Assembly (NCBI RefSeq): GCF_028421645.1
Contig: NZ_CP116887.1
Span: 2,606,001-2,670,000, forward strand
DNA length: 64,000 nucleotides
Direction of reading: 5' to 3'
Origin: Aneurinibacillus sp. Ricciae_BoGa-3
Lineage (GTDB): Bacteria; Bacillota; Bacilli; Aneurinibacillales; Aneurinibacillaceae
Under the pieces are notes generated by a model. That model worked only from the letters and a program-made list of their open reading frames with translations, was not told the origin of the DNA and did not search any database. Positions 33,474 through 42,536 of the stretch are shown piece after piece; position 1 is the stretch's first letter, and every line of letters begins with the position of its first letter. The translations under genes were made by a program, and so were the position numbers.

Positions 33474-34670
33474 ATGATGAACTTTGCTTTAACTGAAGAG
33501 CAGGAAGCTGTAAAAAAACTTGTGCGCACCTTTGTTGACCGCGAGATCATTCCCTTTATCCAGGAATGGGATGCAACGGGGCACTTTGAAGTTGAAATTA
33601 TGAAGAGGCTGGCGGATCTACAGCTGATGGGGGTGTGTATACCTGAGGAATACGGCGGATCGGGAATGGACTATAACACCTTAGCGATTGTCTGTGATGA
33701 ACTGGAACGCGGCGATACGGCATTTCGCACGGCTGTTTCCGTCCATACCGGCTTAAACAGTATGACCCTGCTTCAATGGGGCGACGAATTTCACAAACAG
33801 AAGTATCTCATTCCACAGGCCCGCGGCGAAAAGATTGGAGCCTTTGGCTTAACAGAACCAAATGCGGGTTCTGATGTGGCCGCTATGCAAACGACGGCCA
33901 GGCGGGTTGGCAACGACTACATTATCAATGGTTCCAAGACCTGGATTTCATTATGCGATGTGGCAGACCATTTTCTGATTTTTGCCAAAACAGACAAAGA
34001 CAAAGGACATCATGGAATAAGCTGCTTTATCGTGGAGCGCACCTTCCCTGGCGTTACAACCAGGGGTTTCAAAGGAAAGCTGGGCATTCGTGCCGGCAAT
34101 ACAGGCGAAGTCTTTCTGGAGGAAGTTCGTGTACCTGCAGAAAACCTGGTTGGGCAAGAGGGAGAAGGATTTAAAATTGCCATGTCTGCGCTTGATAATG
34201 GGCGCTTCACCGTAGCGGCTGGTGCCTGCGGATTAATTGAAGCGAGCTTAGAAGCGAGCCTTAAATACTGCCATGAACGAAAAACATTTGGCAAAGAAAT
34301 CGGCAGGCATCAACTGGTTCAGCAAATGATTGCCAAGATGTCCGCTAACCTGGAAATCTCCCGGCTTCTCGTATACCGTGCCGGCTGGCTCAAGAATCAA
34401 GGCAAGCGCAGTACAAAAGAAACATCCTTAGCCAAATGGATTGCGTGTGATGCAGCATTCGAAGCAGCAAACGACGCTGTACAAGTCCATGGGGCTTACG
34501 GATATTCCAATGAATATCCGGTAGAACGCTTTTTACGTAATGCAAAAGCGCCCGTTATCTATGAAGGCACGCGGGAGATCCATACGATTATGCAGGCTGA
34601 ATACGCACTTGGCTACCGGCAGGATAAGCCACTCAGACAGATGTTGCCTGCATGGAGTTTAACAGATTAA
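33474..34670 (+). CDS. Acyl-CoA dehydrogenase, glutaryl-CoA dehydrogenase-like
   Basis: 398 residues with the FAD signature FGLTEPNAGSDVAAMQTTA and the C-terminal catalytic region IYEGTREIHTIMQAEYALGYR. The His-Thr after the catalytic Glu is characteristic of the glutaryl-CoA dehydrogenase branch. It follows the CoA-transferase with AGGAGG before the start, and a terminator lies just after the stop. It would oxidise an acyl-CoA and pass electrons to ETF; ETF genes are not in the window. Confidence 0.9.
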   Translation: MMNFALTEEQEAVKKLVRTFVDREIIPFIQEWDATGHFEVEIMKRLADLQLMGVCIPEEYGGSGMDYNTLAIVCDELERGDTAFRTAVSVHTGLNSMTLLQWGDEFHKQKYLIPQARGEKIGAFGLTEPNAGSDVAAMQTTARRVGNDYIINGSKTWISLCDVADHFLIFAKTDKDKGHHGISCFIVERTFPGVTTRGFKGKLGIRAGNTGEVFLEEVRVPAENLVGQEGEGFKIAMSALDNGRFTVAAGACGLIEASLEASLKYCHERKTFGKEIGRHQLVQQMIAKMSANLEISRLLVYRAGWLKNQGKRSTKETSLAKWIACDAAFEAANDAVQVHGAYGYSNEYPVERFLRNAKAPVIYEGTREIHTIMQAEYALGYRQDKPLRQMLPAWSLTD

Positions 34671-34681
34671 CTTGTTCTAGT

Positions 34682-34711
34682 GGATCCCCTTGCGAGGGGA
34701 TCCTTTTTTTT
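34682..34711 (+). terminator. Terminator of the CoA-transferase/dehydrogenase unit
   Basis: A 9-bp stem GGATCCCCT / AGGGGATCC with a 4-base loop, followed by eight T. Confidence 0.9.
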
Positions 34712-34753
34712 ATACGATTGTTACAGCCTATACAAATTCTGGAGGTGATCCGT

Positions 34754-35071
34754 TTGAATACATACTTTATTGCCGGACATGCACGGCTGCCACAGGGAAT
34801 GGCCGCTAAGGTTGTTTTTGATTCACTGACGATAACAGCGGAGGTAGATAAAAGATACGGGGTGATCGTTGACGCCTCCTGTACGCTGGCCACGCAACAT
34901 GGACGCGATTTTGTACAGAGGCTGCTTAGAGGTTACAGCCTAAAGGACGGAATTGAAGAACCGATACAAGCGGTGCTGTGCTACTACCGAGGGAAGGCAA
35001 CCAACGCCCTGGTCGCTGCGCTGCGGGATTTGCACACGCAATATCTTGCCCTGGAACATGCACCCTTGTAA
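34754..35071 (+). CDS. DUF3870-family protein
   Basis: 105 residues starting at TTG 34754. GGAGGTGATC, a near-perfect anti-16S match, lies 8 bases upstream, which decides this start over any earlier one. The N-terminus TYFIAGHARLPQGMAA is characteristic of DUF3870. One Cys pair region (DASCTLAT, AVLCYYRGKA) is present. Members usually sit near acyl-CoA or amino-acid fermentation genes, as here. Function is unknown. Confidence 0.85.
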   Translation: MNTYFIAGHARLPQGMAAKVVFDSLTITAEVDKRYGVIVDASCTLATQHGRDFVQRLLRGYSLKDGIEEPIQAVLCYYRGKATNALVAALRDLHTQYLALEHAPL

Positions 35072-35080
35072 ATGAAAAAT

Positions 35081-35104
35081 GGACGGCTCGGCACCGTCCC
35101 TTTT
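35081..35104. terminator. Terminator between convergent genes
   Basis: Stem GGACGG / CCGTCC with a 7-base loop, CTTTT after it on the plus strand and five T on the minus strand. Confidence 0.7.
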
Positions 35105-35126
35105 CTCTCATCTTTTAGTGAAGGAA

Positions 35127-36275
35127 TTATTGATATTCCTTCTTTAACTGAGCCGCAATGATGTTTTTTTGAATCTCTGATGTTCCTTCATAAATTTTTG
35201 TGATTCGCGCATCGCGGTAAAAACGTTCAACCGGGAATTCAGAAACATAGCCAATTCCCCCGTGGATTTGCACCGCCTTATCGGCTACCCGATTGTATAC
35301 CTCGGATCCCAGCAGCTTCACCATAGCGGCTTCCTTTATCACTTTCATCTGCTCGTCCACCATCCACGCTACTTTATACGTCATGCAGCGCAGTGTTTCA
35401 ATATCAAGTGCCATCTCAGCAAGATAATGCTGGATAATCTGCTGTTCAAAAATAGGCTTTCCAAACTGAATGCGTTCCTGTGTGTGCTTCATACACATAT
35501 CGAGCAGTTTTTGGCAGGAGCCGAGGTTTCTTGCGGCTAAACCCGCCCGGCCATTTGCCAAAATTTTGAGCGCATTAACATAGCCCTCCCCTTCCAAACC
35601 CAATACATTTTCAGCAGGCACCTCACATTCTTCAAAGAATAACTCCGCCGAATGAGAACCGCGCAGGCCCATCTTTTTCTCGATTTTCCCGACATGAAAG
35701 CCAGGAAAATCCTTTTCCACAATAAAGGATGTAATCCCTTTTGCTCCTTTGGCAGGATCGGTTACCGCCATAACCGTAAACACATCCGCAATCGGCGCAT
35801 TTGTAATGTAATGCTTACTGCCATTTAAAATATATCTATCGCCCTTTTTAACAGCTGTTGTCTTCAAATTGGTCGCATGCGATCCGGCGCTTGGTTCTGT
35901 TAAAGCAAAAGCGCCGATTTTTTCTCCCCTCGCCATGGCAGGCAGGTACTTGCGTTTTTGGGCTTCATTCCCCATTTCGACGATTCCAACCGAGCCGATA
36001 CCGGTATGCGCACCGATAACTGTTGTATACCCGTTGTGCGTTTTTCCCAGTTCCTCGTAGACCGCGCACTTGCCAACCATGCCGATTCCAAGGCCGCCGT
36101 ATTCTTCTGGAATACTTAGCCCGAAAAGGCCCATTTCTTTTGACATCTCGAGAATTCGCTGCGGAATTTCATCCTGTTCTTCGATCTCCATCGCTACCGG
36201 TTCCACTTCATGTTCAATAAAATCCCGGACGTTCTGCCTAATGAGTTCAATGTCTTCTGATACCTGTACAACCAT
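35127..36275 (-). CDS. Acyl-CoA dehydrogenase (short/medium-chain type)
   Basis: 382 residues. FALTEPSAGSHATNLKTTA binds FAD and IYEGTSEIQKNIIA contains the catalytic Glu. ATG 36275 is supported by AGAGGGGG; the open frame to 36344 would overlap the previous gene. It is the last gene of the enoyl-CoA hydratase / 3-hydroxyacyl-CoA dehydrogenase / acyl-CoA dehydrogenase operon, and it is closely similar to the paralogue at 46335. Confidence 0.93.
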   Translation of the reverse strand: MVVQVSEDIELIRQNVRDFIEHEVEPVAMEIEEQDEIPQRILEMSKEMGLFGLSIPEEYGGLGIGMVGKCAVYEELGKTHNGYTTVIGAHTGIGSVGIVEMGNEAQKRKYLPAMARGEKIGAFALTEPSAGSHATNLKTTAVKKGDRYILNGSKHYITNAPIADVFTVMAVTDPAKGAKGITSFIVEKDFPGFHVGKIEKKMGLRGSHSAELFFEECEVPAENVLGLEGEGYVNALKILANGRAGLAARNLGSCQKLLDMCMKHTQERIQFGKPIFEQQIIQHYLAEMALDIETLRCMTYKVAWMVDEQMKVIKEAAMVKLLGSEVYNRVADKAVQIHGGIGYVSEFPVERFYRDARITKIYEGTSEIQKNIIAAQLKKEYQ

Positions 36276-36291
36276 GGGAAGACCCCCTCTG

Positions 36292-37164
36292 TTATTTGGA
36301 TTCATCGCTGTACGTATAAAAACCTTTTCCTGATTTACGGCCAAGCCGCCCTGCTTTTACGTATTTGACAAGAATGGGAGATGGACGGTATTTCTCGCCA
36401 AGATGCTTGTATAAATACTCCATGTTGCGTAAACGGGCATCTAGTCCGACAAGATCAGCCAGTTCAAGCGGTCCCATCGGATGGTTGAGGCCCAGTTTTA
36501 GCGCTTTATCAATATCCATGGCAGAAGCAACGCCTTCCATCAACATATTCATCGCTTCATTGCCAATGAGACAATTCATTCGGCTGGTGACGAACCCCGG
36601 AAACTCATTGACTTCCACCGTTTCTTTTCCCATTCTTTCTGCAACGTCTCTTACCACGGCTACAGTGGCATCCGATGTATCCAGTCCCCGAATCAGCTCA
36701 ACAAGTTTCATTTTATGTACCGGATTGAAGAAGTGCATGGCGATACACTGTTCCGGTCTGGACGTAGAAGCCGCAATTTCTGTTGGGCTCATGGTGGATG
36801 TGTTGGTGGCTAATATTGCATGGCGGGGGGCGTATTCATCGAGTGTCCGAAACACTTCGATTTTTGCCTCCATCACCTCAATGATTGCTTCGATGGCGAG
36901 GTCTGCCTCGCGGGCCGCGGCTGCCAGGTCAGTAGTATACAACAATTGCTCAAGTGCCTGGTCTTTTTGTTTATCTGTTATAAAGCCTTTTGCGGCACTT
37001 TTGGCCGCTTCTTTCTCGATATACCGCCTGGCTTGTTCGATGGCCTGTGCCGACACATCCTGCAGCGTAACCATATAGCCCGCAACCGCAGCGGCATAGG
37101 CGATACCCCTTCCCATGGTGCCGCTGCCCACCACAACAATACGGTTGATAGCTGGTGTCTTCAT
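36292..37164 (-). CDS. 3-hydroxyacyl-CoA dehydrogenase (3-hydroxybutyryl type)
   Basis: 290 residues. The N-terminal NAD site is VVGSGTMGRGIAYAAAVAGY, the substrate region contains MHFFNPVHKMKLVELIRG with the catalytic His, and the C-terminal domain has the PMGPLELADLVGLD helix. It oxidises (S)-3-hydroxyacyl-CoA. It lies between the hydratase and dehydrogenase genes of the same operon. The length and both domains are normal. Confidence 0.94.
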   Translation of the reverse strand: MKTPAINRIVVVGSGTMGRGIAYAAAVAGYMVTLQDVSAQAIEQARRYIEKEAAKSAAKGFITDKQKDQALEQLLYTTDLAAAAREADLAIEAIIEVMEAKIEVFRTLDEYAPRHAILATNTSTMSPTEIAASTSRPEQCIAMHFFNPVHKMKLVELIRGLDTSDATVAVVRDVAERMGKETVEVNEFPGFVTSRMNCLIGNEAMNMLMEGVASAMDIDKALKLGLNHPMGPLELADLVGLDARLRNMEYLYKHLGEKYRPSPILVKYVKAGRLGRKSGKGFYTYSDESK

Positions 37165-37197
37165 ATCACTCCTCCTCCGCTCGCAGCAACAATTTTT

Positions 37198-37974
37198 CTA
37201 CCGGCCCTGGAAATGTGCCTGTCGCTTATCCAGAAAAGCCTGCGTACCTTTATCTTTGTCCTCTGAGTTAAATAACACCGCCTGCGCTAGTTTCTCCACC
37301 ATTAAGGCTGAACCCATGTCCAGATCAAAACCTTGATTCACTACGATCTTAGCCAGGCGAATAGCCAGTGGACCTTTACTCATTATTTTTTCTGCTTTTG
37401 CCTTGACTGCTTCCCACAATTGCCCAGCTGGAACGCACTGCGATACGAGGCCTATTTGCTCTGCCTGAGCGGCTGAAATCATTTCACCGGTTAAAATCAT
37501 ATCCAGCGCCCGGCCCTTTCCGACAAGGCGTGCAAGCCGCTGCGTGCCGCCCGCACCCGGAATAATCGACAGATTTAATTCGGGCAAGCCGATTTTTGCA
37601 TGTTCAGCTGCAATGCGAATGTCACATGCCATGGCGAGCTCACACCCACCGCCGAGCGCAAATCCGTTAATCGCTGCAATCGTAGCTTTGCTGCTGTTTT
37701 CCACTTCCCTATAAAAGGCGGACATGCCTGGAGCCAGGGCATCCAGGGCGTTTTTTTCCCTCAGTTGCCGTATATCTGCGCCTGCCGCAAACGACTTCTC
37801 CCCTTCTCCAGTAAACACGATCACACTCGTGTCTTTGTCGCCTTCAAGCGTTTGCAGCGCCGCTCTCATTTCCTGCACGGTTGTGCCATCCAGCGCGTTG
37901 CGGACATCCGGACGGTTGATTTTGATGATTCCAATTGCCCCTTCTTTCTGCAGCAAAATATTCTGATACGCCAT
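37198..37974 (-). CDS. Enoyl-CoA hydratase/isomerase
   Basis: 258 residues of the crotonase fold. FAAGADIRQL forms the oxyanion hole. GFALGGGCELAMACDIRIAAEHAKIGLPELNLSIIPGAGGTQRL carries the two catalytic Glu. ATG 37974 has AAAGGAGG 7 bases upstream. It is the first gene of an operon with 3-hydroxyacyl-CoA dehydrogenase and acyl-CoA dehydrogenase, driven by the -24/-12 promoter at 38048. Confidence 0.94.
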   Translation of the reverse strand: MAYQNILLQKEGAIGIIKINRPDVRNALDGTTVQEMRAALQTLEGDKDTSVIVFTGEGEKSFAAGADIRQLREKNALDALAPGMSAFYREVENSSKATIAAINGFALGGGCELAMACDIRIAAEHAKIGLPELNLSIIPGAGGTQRLARLVGKGRALDMILTGEMISAAQAEQIGLVSQCVPAGQLWEAVKAKAEKIMSKGPLAIRLAKIVVNQGFDLDMGSALMVEKLAQAVLFNSEDKDKGTQAFLDKRQAHFQGR

Positions 37975-38047
37975 CCGCTTTCCTCCTTTAGGGTCATCAT
38001 TACATCGTCTCACAGATTTGGATAGTGGTCTCTATGAAACTTATGTA

Positions 38048-38065
38048 ATGCAAAAATGATGCCAG
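38048..38065 (-). promoter_or_regulatory. Sigma-54 (-24/-12) promoter
   Basis: On the minus strand CTGGCATCATTTTTGCAT has the invariant GG and GC exactly 10 bases apart. It lies about 75 bases before ATG 37974, upstream of the hydratase operon. Confidence 0.8.
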
Positions 38066-38133
38066 CTTTAAAATATGGGGTTCCAGCAGCGGAATCGGAT
38101 TCTTTATTGAAAAACCGATTCAATTTTGAATTA

Positions 38134-38151
38134 TGATGCGTTTTTGTATCA
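38134..38151 (-). promoter_or_regulatory. Putative enhancer site for the sigma-54 activator
   Basis: Dyad TGATGC-GTTTTT-GTATCA has the same half-sites and 18-bp length as the site at 47594. It is about 85 bp upstream of the -24/-12 promoter. Confidence 0.65.
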
Positions 38152-38160
38152 TCCTCTCAT

Positions 38161-38922
38161 TCAAGCTTTGGGCCCACCGGCTACATACAGTACCTGGCCG
38201 CTTACGAATGAAGATGTGTCCTGCGCAAAAAACAGAGCCGCATTCGCAATATCTTCCGGCTTGCCGCTGCGTCTTACGGCAATTTCTGCGATGCGGCTTT
38301 TTATCATATCGTCAAAATCCACACCCAGGCGTGCAGCTGTTGCGCGGGTCATCTCCGATTCGATAAATCCCGGGGCAATGGCGTTAACTGTTATGCCATA
38401 TTTCCCAAGCTCAATGGCCAGTGTTTTCGTTAGACCCTGGAGGCCTGCTTTTGCAGTGGAATAGTTGGCCTGCCCGCGATTGCCTAAAGCAGACGTAGAA
38501 GAAATATTAATGATCCGGCCATACCCCTGTTCTACCATATATTTCTGGGCGATTTGACTGCAGTAGAAAGCACCCTTGAGATGGACCTCCATCACCACGT
38601 CCCAATCATTTTCACTCATTTTATAAAACAAGTTATCCCGGATAACACCGGCGTTATTGACAAGAATATCAACGGAACCAAAGAACTGATGCACCGCAAG
38701 AAACGCTTGTTCCAATTCAGGCCAATTGGTAACATCCGCCTTTATGGCAAGCGATTTGCACCCTGCCTGTTTGATTTCATCCTGCGCCTGCATGAGCATT
38801 TCCTCATTGTTATCTAGCAAACAAACAGCGGCGCCTTCGTTACCTAAACATAATGCAATCGCTTTGCCAATTCCTCTGCCTGCACCTGTTACCACCGCCA
38901 CTCTTCCGTTTAAACGTCCCAT
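38161..38922 (-). CDS. Short-chain dehydrogenase, acetoacetyl-CoA/3-oxoacyl reductase type
   Basis: 253 residues. TGAGRGIGKAIA binds NAD(P)H, NNAGVIRD follows near residue 88, the catalytic Ser lies in INISSTSALG, and Tyr/Lys in YSTAKAGLQGLTKTLA. It is close to FabG/PhaB-type reductases. It stands between the acetate transporter and the hydratase operon, on the same strand but with terminators before it, so it may be transcribed alone. Confidence 0.92.
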   Translation of the reverse strand: MGRLNGRVAVVTGAGRGIGKAIALCLGNEGAAVCLLDNNEEMLMQAQDEIKQAGCKSLAIKADVTNWPELEQAFLAVHQFFGSVDILVNNAGVIRDNLFYKMSENDWDVVMEVHLKGAFYCSQIAQKYMVEQGYGRIINISSTSALGNRGQANYSTAKAGLQGLTKTLAIELGKYGITVNAIAPGFIESEMTRATAARLGVDFDDMIKSRIAEIAVRRSGKPEDIANAALFFAQDTSSFVSGQVLYVAGGPKA

Positions 38923-39020
38923 TCTACTCCACCGTCCCGCGCAGCGTATTCATTTTTCGGGATAGAAATCATGCCATAGTTTCTTCATAATTCATCATCC
39001 TTTTCAACCACTTTTCCTTT

Positions 39021-39063
39021 AAAAAAAAGGTCTATGTCATTCTCACGTATTAAATCATAGACC
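39021..39063 (-). terminator. Terminator of the acetate transporter gene
   Basis: An 8-bp stem GGTCTATG / CATAGACC followed on the minus strand by eight T. Confidence 0.85.
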
Positions 39064-39078
39064 CGTTCAAGAGAAGGA

Positions 39079-39103
39079 CCGGGCATATGCCCGGCTGTTT
39101 TTT
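39079..39103 (+). terminator. Second hairpin, oriented for plus-strand transcription
   Basis: CCGGGCATATGCCCGG palindrome followed by CTG and six T on the plus strand. No plus-strand gene precedes it, so it may block antisense reading. Confidence 0.5.
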
Positions 39104-39153
39104 AGGGGATAGTAGACATACCCCCTACACACCGTATCCCGATGTATGAAGGG

Positions 39154-39759
39154 TTAGTTCAAGCTATCGGCGTACGAATTAAGCGGTTGTACGACGTGTA
39201 CCTTACTTTGCTCTGTCGCTTCCATTAAGCCCCTGTACACCAGGTACAAGCCAATGGCAGAAGAAATAATGCCTGCCCACCCGCCAAAGGCCGAGTTGAC
39301 ACCTGCTAATTCACTAAGTGTTCCGCCAATAAAAGCTAACTCGACAAATAAAAACATCCAGCCAAACGGTTTGCTTTCCCGGAATGAAGCCATCGTAAAC
39401 GGTATTGTAAGGATCGCCCACACCAGGAGGAATGTGCCAAGGGCCGTTCCGGAAGCATGGCCAAATTTTAAAATACCGTTGAGCTCAAAATATACGAATA
39501 AGCCAAGTGAAATAAAGAACCCGCCATATATCCCAAACGTAGTCATCCCAAATCGATGGCCGCGCGCGTATTCGAAAATCGCACACAGTAGTTGAATACA
39601 GCCGCCGCAAATCAGGGCGACGGTAAGAAATAATGGAGTGGCAGATACGGGAACAAGGTGGGCATTCGGAATGTTTAATAGCGACTGGGAAACTACAAAC
39701 GCAGCGAGGCCCAAAGTGCTGGGATCCGCTAATTTTTTTTGTTCGATCATATCGGTCAC
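39154..39759 (-). CDS. Acetate/succinate transporter, GPR1/FUN34/YaaH family
   Basis: 201 residues with six hydrophobic segments. The N-terminus LADPSTLGLAAFVVSQSLLNIPNA resembles the NPAPLGL signature. QLLCAIFEYARGHRFGMTTFGIYGGFFISLGL and GTFLLVWAILTIPFTMASFR are family-specific. It would import acetate or similar short acids, fitting the CoA-transferase genes next to it. Confidence 0.92.
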   Translation of the reverse strand: MTDMIEQKKLADPSTLGLAAFVVSQSLLNIPNAHLVPVSATPLFLTVALICGGCIQLLCAIFEYARGHRFGMTTFGIYGGFFISLGLFVYFELNGILKFGHASGTALGTFLLVWAILTIPFTMASFRESKPFGWMFLFVELAFIGGTLSELAGVNSAFGGWAGIISSAIGLYLVYRGLMEATEQSKVHVVQPLNSYADSLN

Positions 39760-39951
39760 TCCTTCTTAATTAAGAAATACTCCTGTTTCACGATTGGCCA
39801 TTCGCATTACAGATGCTTCAGAAGCACAACACCGGTTTTATTAGCGCATAACGGTCACCCCCTTTCATTGATTCATTAACAAATAGCAGGCTTTTATGTG
39901 CAATAGCGCGGTATTATCTAATCAGTTAGCTTAAGCACACCCGGCACGTTA
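39760..39951 (-). other. Spacer between CoA-transferase and acetate transporter genes
   Basis: About 190 bases, promoter region of the transporter gene. No ORF, no -24/-12 pair and no dyad of the 47594 type was found. Confidence 0.3.
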
Positions 39952-40635
39952 TCATGTGTGTACATTATGAAAGATTTCAGGCCGCTTCACGACTCGGAAA
40001 GTGTCGGATAAAACATAATGCGCAGGTGTAATTTCTTTAAGCTCGCTAAGCGTAAGATCGTCTACTAACTCTTCTAAAACCATCTGCCCTCCTCGGAAAG
40101 AAAAAACGGAGAATTCAGTTATCAAGATATCCACTTCTTCCTTTGCCGTAAGCGGGTATGTACACAACGGCAAAATTTTTGGTTCTCCCTGTGGCGATAG
40201 GTGGGTGGAGGCGACAATAACGGTTTTTGCGCCGACAATTAGATCCATGGCTCCCCCTACCCCCAGCACATCCTTTCCGGGGATAGCCCAGTTTGCAATG
40301 TCTCCTCTTTCACTGATTTGCAGAGCCCCGATGACCGTTTTATCGATATGGCCGCCCCGCATCATAGCAAACGATAAAGCGGAATCAAAATAAGAGGCTC
40401 CGCAATTTTCTGATATAGGAAGCTTGCTCGCATTAATGAGATCGGGATCGTGCTCGGCTGGAGCCGGGGTAGGTCCTACACCGAGAATCCCGTTTTCTGA
40501 GTGAAGAATAATGTCGCGACCCTGTGGAAGATAGTCGGCGACAAGAACGGGTATGCCAATCCCTAAGTTTACGATATCCCCATCTTCAAACTCCTGAGCA
40601 GCACGCCAGGCTATATAATGTTTATAATCGTTCAT
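39952..40635 (-). CDS. scoB: 3-oxoacid CoA-transferase subunit B
   Basis: 227 residues. The catalytic Glu is in LHSENGILGVGPTP, followed by MMRGGHIDKTVIGALQIS and GVGGAMDLIVGAKTVIV. ATG 40635 has GAGGGAGG 8 bases upstream and overlaps subunit A by 14 bases, so the two are coupled. It moves CoA from succinyl-CoA or acetyl-CoA to acetoacetate or another acid, linking uptake by the YaaH-type transporter to thiolase. Last gene before a spacer. Confidence 0.93.
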   Translation of the reverse strand: MNDYKHYIAWRAAQEFEDGDIVNLGIGIPVLVADYLPQGRDIILHSENGILGVGPTPAPAEHDPDLINASKLPISENCGASYFDSALSFAMMRGGHIDKTVIGALQISERGDIANWAIPGKDVLGVGGAMDLIVGAKTVIVASTHLSPQGEPKILPLCTYPLTAKEEVDILITEFSVFSFRGGQMVLEELVDDLTLSELKEITPAHYVLSDTFRVVKRPEIFHNVHT

Positions 40636-41293
40636 GAGGCGCCTCCCTCTTAACAACCACATCCACAAAAATATGCGGAGTAATTACTGCTTCCGGATCC
40701 AGCTCGCCTGCCTCAACAATTTCATCCACCTCTACAATGGTGAGCGCAGCTGCCATCGCCATAATTGGATTAAAGTTGCGGGCTGTCTTATAATAAATCA
40801 GATTTCCATGCCGATCTGCCTTATGAGCTTTGATCAACGCGACATCAGCGCGCAAACTTTCCTCCAGCACATACTCTACCCCGTCAAAAGTCTTTGTCTC
40901 TTTGTTCTCTGCCAGTAATGTCCCCGCTGCAGTCCGGGTGTAAAAAGCGCGAATCCCGCTACCTCCCAGGCGTATCGCTTCACTAAATGTGCCCTGCGGA
41001 ATCAATTCCACCTCAAGCATGCCTTCCCGCTTAAAGCGCGAGACGTCCGGATTGCTTGTGAAATACGTTCCGATCGCTTTTCTAATGCGGTTTTCCAGCA
41101 GCAATTTACCAATGCCCTGCGCTTGTTGTCCGACATTGTTGCTAATGATGGTGAGGTCACGCACATTCGTCTCAAGTAAAGCATCCACCAGGTAAAGCGG
41201 TTGACCCGATAATCCAAACCCTCCAACCATAATCGAGCACCCATCTGATATTAAAGAAACGGCCTCATTTGCTGTCATGAACTTTACCGGCAT
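40622..41293 (-). CDS. scoA: 3-oxoacid CoA-transferase subunit A
   Basis: About 223 residues. IMVGGFGLSGQPLYLVDALLE, GIGKLLLENRIRKAIGTYFTSNP and RADVALIKAHKADRHGNLIYYKTARNFNP are typical of the alpha subunit. I use ATG 41293, behind AGGGGA; ATG 41317, 8 codons longer, with AGGA four bases away, cannot be excluded. It pairs with subunit B in the thiolase-containing operon. Confidence 0.92.
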   Translation of the reverse strand: MPVKFMTANEAVSLISDGCSIMVGGFGLSGQPLYLVDALLETNVRDLTIISNNVGQQAQGIGKLLLENRIRKAIGTYFTSNPDVSRFKREGMLEVELIPQGTFSEAIRLGGSGIRAFYTRTAAGTLLAENKETKTFDGVEYVLEESLRADVALIKAHKADRHGNLIYYKTARNFNPIMAMAAALTIVEVDEIVEAGELDPEAVITPHIFVDVVVKREAPHERL

Positions 41294-41335
41294 CTCCGCT
41301 TTCCCCTTTCCTGCCATTCGTTCCTACAGAATTTT

Positions 41336-42517
41336 TTAAAGCTGTTCGATGGCAATTGCCATTCCCTGTCCACCACCGACACAAAGTGTAGCCATGCCGA
41401 ACTGTTCCTTGCGCCGCTTCATTTCATATAGCAGGGTTGTCATGATTTTTGCGCCAGTTGCTCCCAGCGGATGCCCCAGGGCGATCGCTCCGCCGTTCAC
41501 GTTTACGGTATCCATATCCAACTGAGCTTCCCTGATGACGGCAAGGGATTGGGCGGCAAAAGCTTCATTTAATTCAATTAATGGAAAATCAGATAAGCGC
41601 ATACCCGTTCTCTGCAGCAGCTTTTGGATAGCAGACACCGGCCCAATTCCCATCACTTCAGGTGAAACACCTGAAACCGCCCAGTCGACAATGCGTACGA
41701 GAGGCGTAAGCCCAAGAGCCCGAGCTTTGTCACGCTGAATGAGCACCATTGCTGCTGCGCCATCATTTCTGCCGCAGGCATTTCCTGCGGTAACAGTGCC
41801 ACCCTGCTTAAAGGCAGGCTTTAATGCCGCGAGCTGCTGTAACGAAGTTTGCCGGGGAAATTCGTCGGTATCAAATAAAACCGTTTTCTTTTTTTGCTTG
41901 ACTTCGACCGGTACGATTTCATCCTTGAACCTTCCATCCTGAATAGCGGCAGCCGCTTTCTCCTGACTGTGCAGGGCGAAAGCATCCTGATCCTCTCTTG
42001 TAACGCTATATCTTTCCGCTACATTTTCTGCCGTAATTCCCATCCCGAGCTGGTTCCCGTATGTTTCGATAGGCTGCTGACCATTTTCCAGGTTAGAATC
42101 GATAATAAATGGGTTTCCTTCGCCAAAACGGGAATTGCGTAAATAAATTGGGGAACAGCTTAAACTTTCTGCCCCGCCAGCTACAGCAATATCCGCTTGC
42201 CCAAACACGATTTGCTGTACGGCGGACGCAACCGCCTGCATGCCGGAAGCACATAACCGATTCACCGTGTACGCTGAAGCCGATTCAGAGATACCGGCAC
42301 GCAGCGCCGCCACCCGTGCCATATTAGATGACTCGGACGATTGGCGAACCTCACCCATGATGACTTCATTCACCATATCAGGTGAGATACCGGCGCGGCG
42401 AACCGCTTCTTCGATCACAACTGCCCCTAGTTGGCCGGAATTTAAATCCTTCAGGGTTCCTCCGAATTTGCCAACTGCTGTTCGAACTGCCGATACAATT
42501 ACAACATCTTTGTCCAT
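41336..42517 (-). CDS. Acetyl-CoA C-acetyltransferase (thiolase)
   Basis: 393 residues. The nucleophile Cys lies in [14 protein letters not shown] near residue 89, with the His in [20 protein letters not shown] and the second Cys in [15 protein letters not shown]. It cleaves or makes acetoacetyl-CoA. Next to the CoA-transferase genes it completes acetoacetate breakdown to two acetyl-CoA. A second thiolase is at 45149. Confidence 0.94.
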   Translation of the reverse strand: MDKDVVIVSAVRTAVGKFGGTLKDLNSGQLGAVVIEEAVRRAGISPDMVNEVIMGEVRQSSESSNMARVAALRAGISESASAYTVNRLCASGMQAVASAVQQIVFGQADIAVAGGAESLSCSPIYLRNSRFGEGNPFIIDSNLENGQQPIETYGNQLGMGITAENVAERYSVTREDQDAFALHSQEKAAAAIQDGRFKDEIVPVEVKQKKKTVLFDTDEFPRQTSLQQLAALKPAFKQGGTVTAGNACGRNDGAAAMVLIQRDKARALGLTPLVRIVDWAVSGVSPEVMGIGPVSAIQKLLQRTGMRLSDFPLIELNEAFAAQSLAVIREAQLDMDTVNVNGGAIALGHPLGATGAKIMTTLLYEMKRRKEQFGMATLCVGGGQGMAIAIEQL

Positions 42518-42536
42518 TTTGCCACCTACTTGTCCT

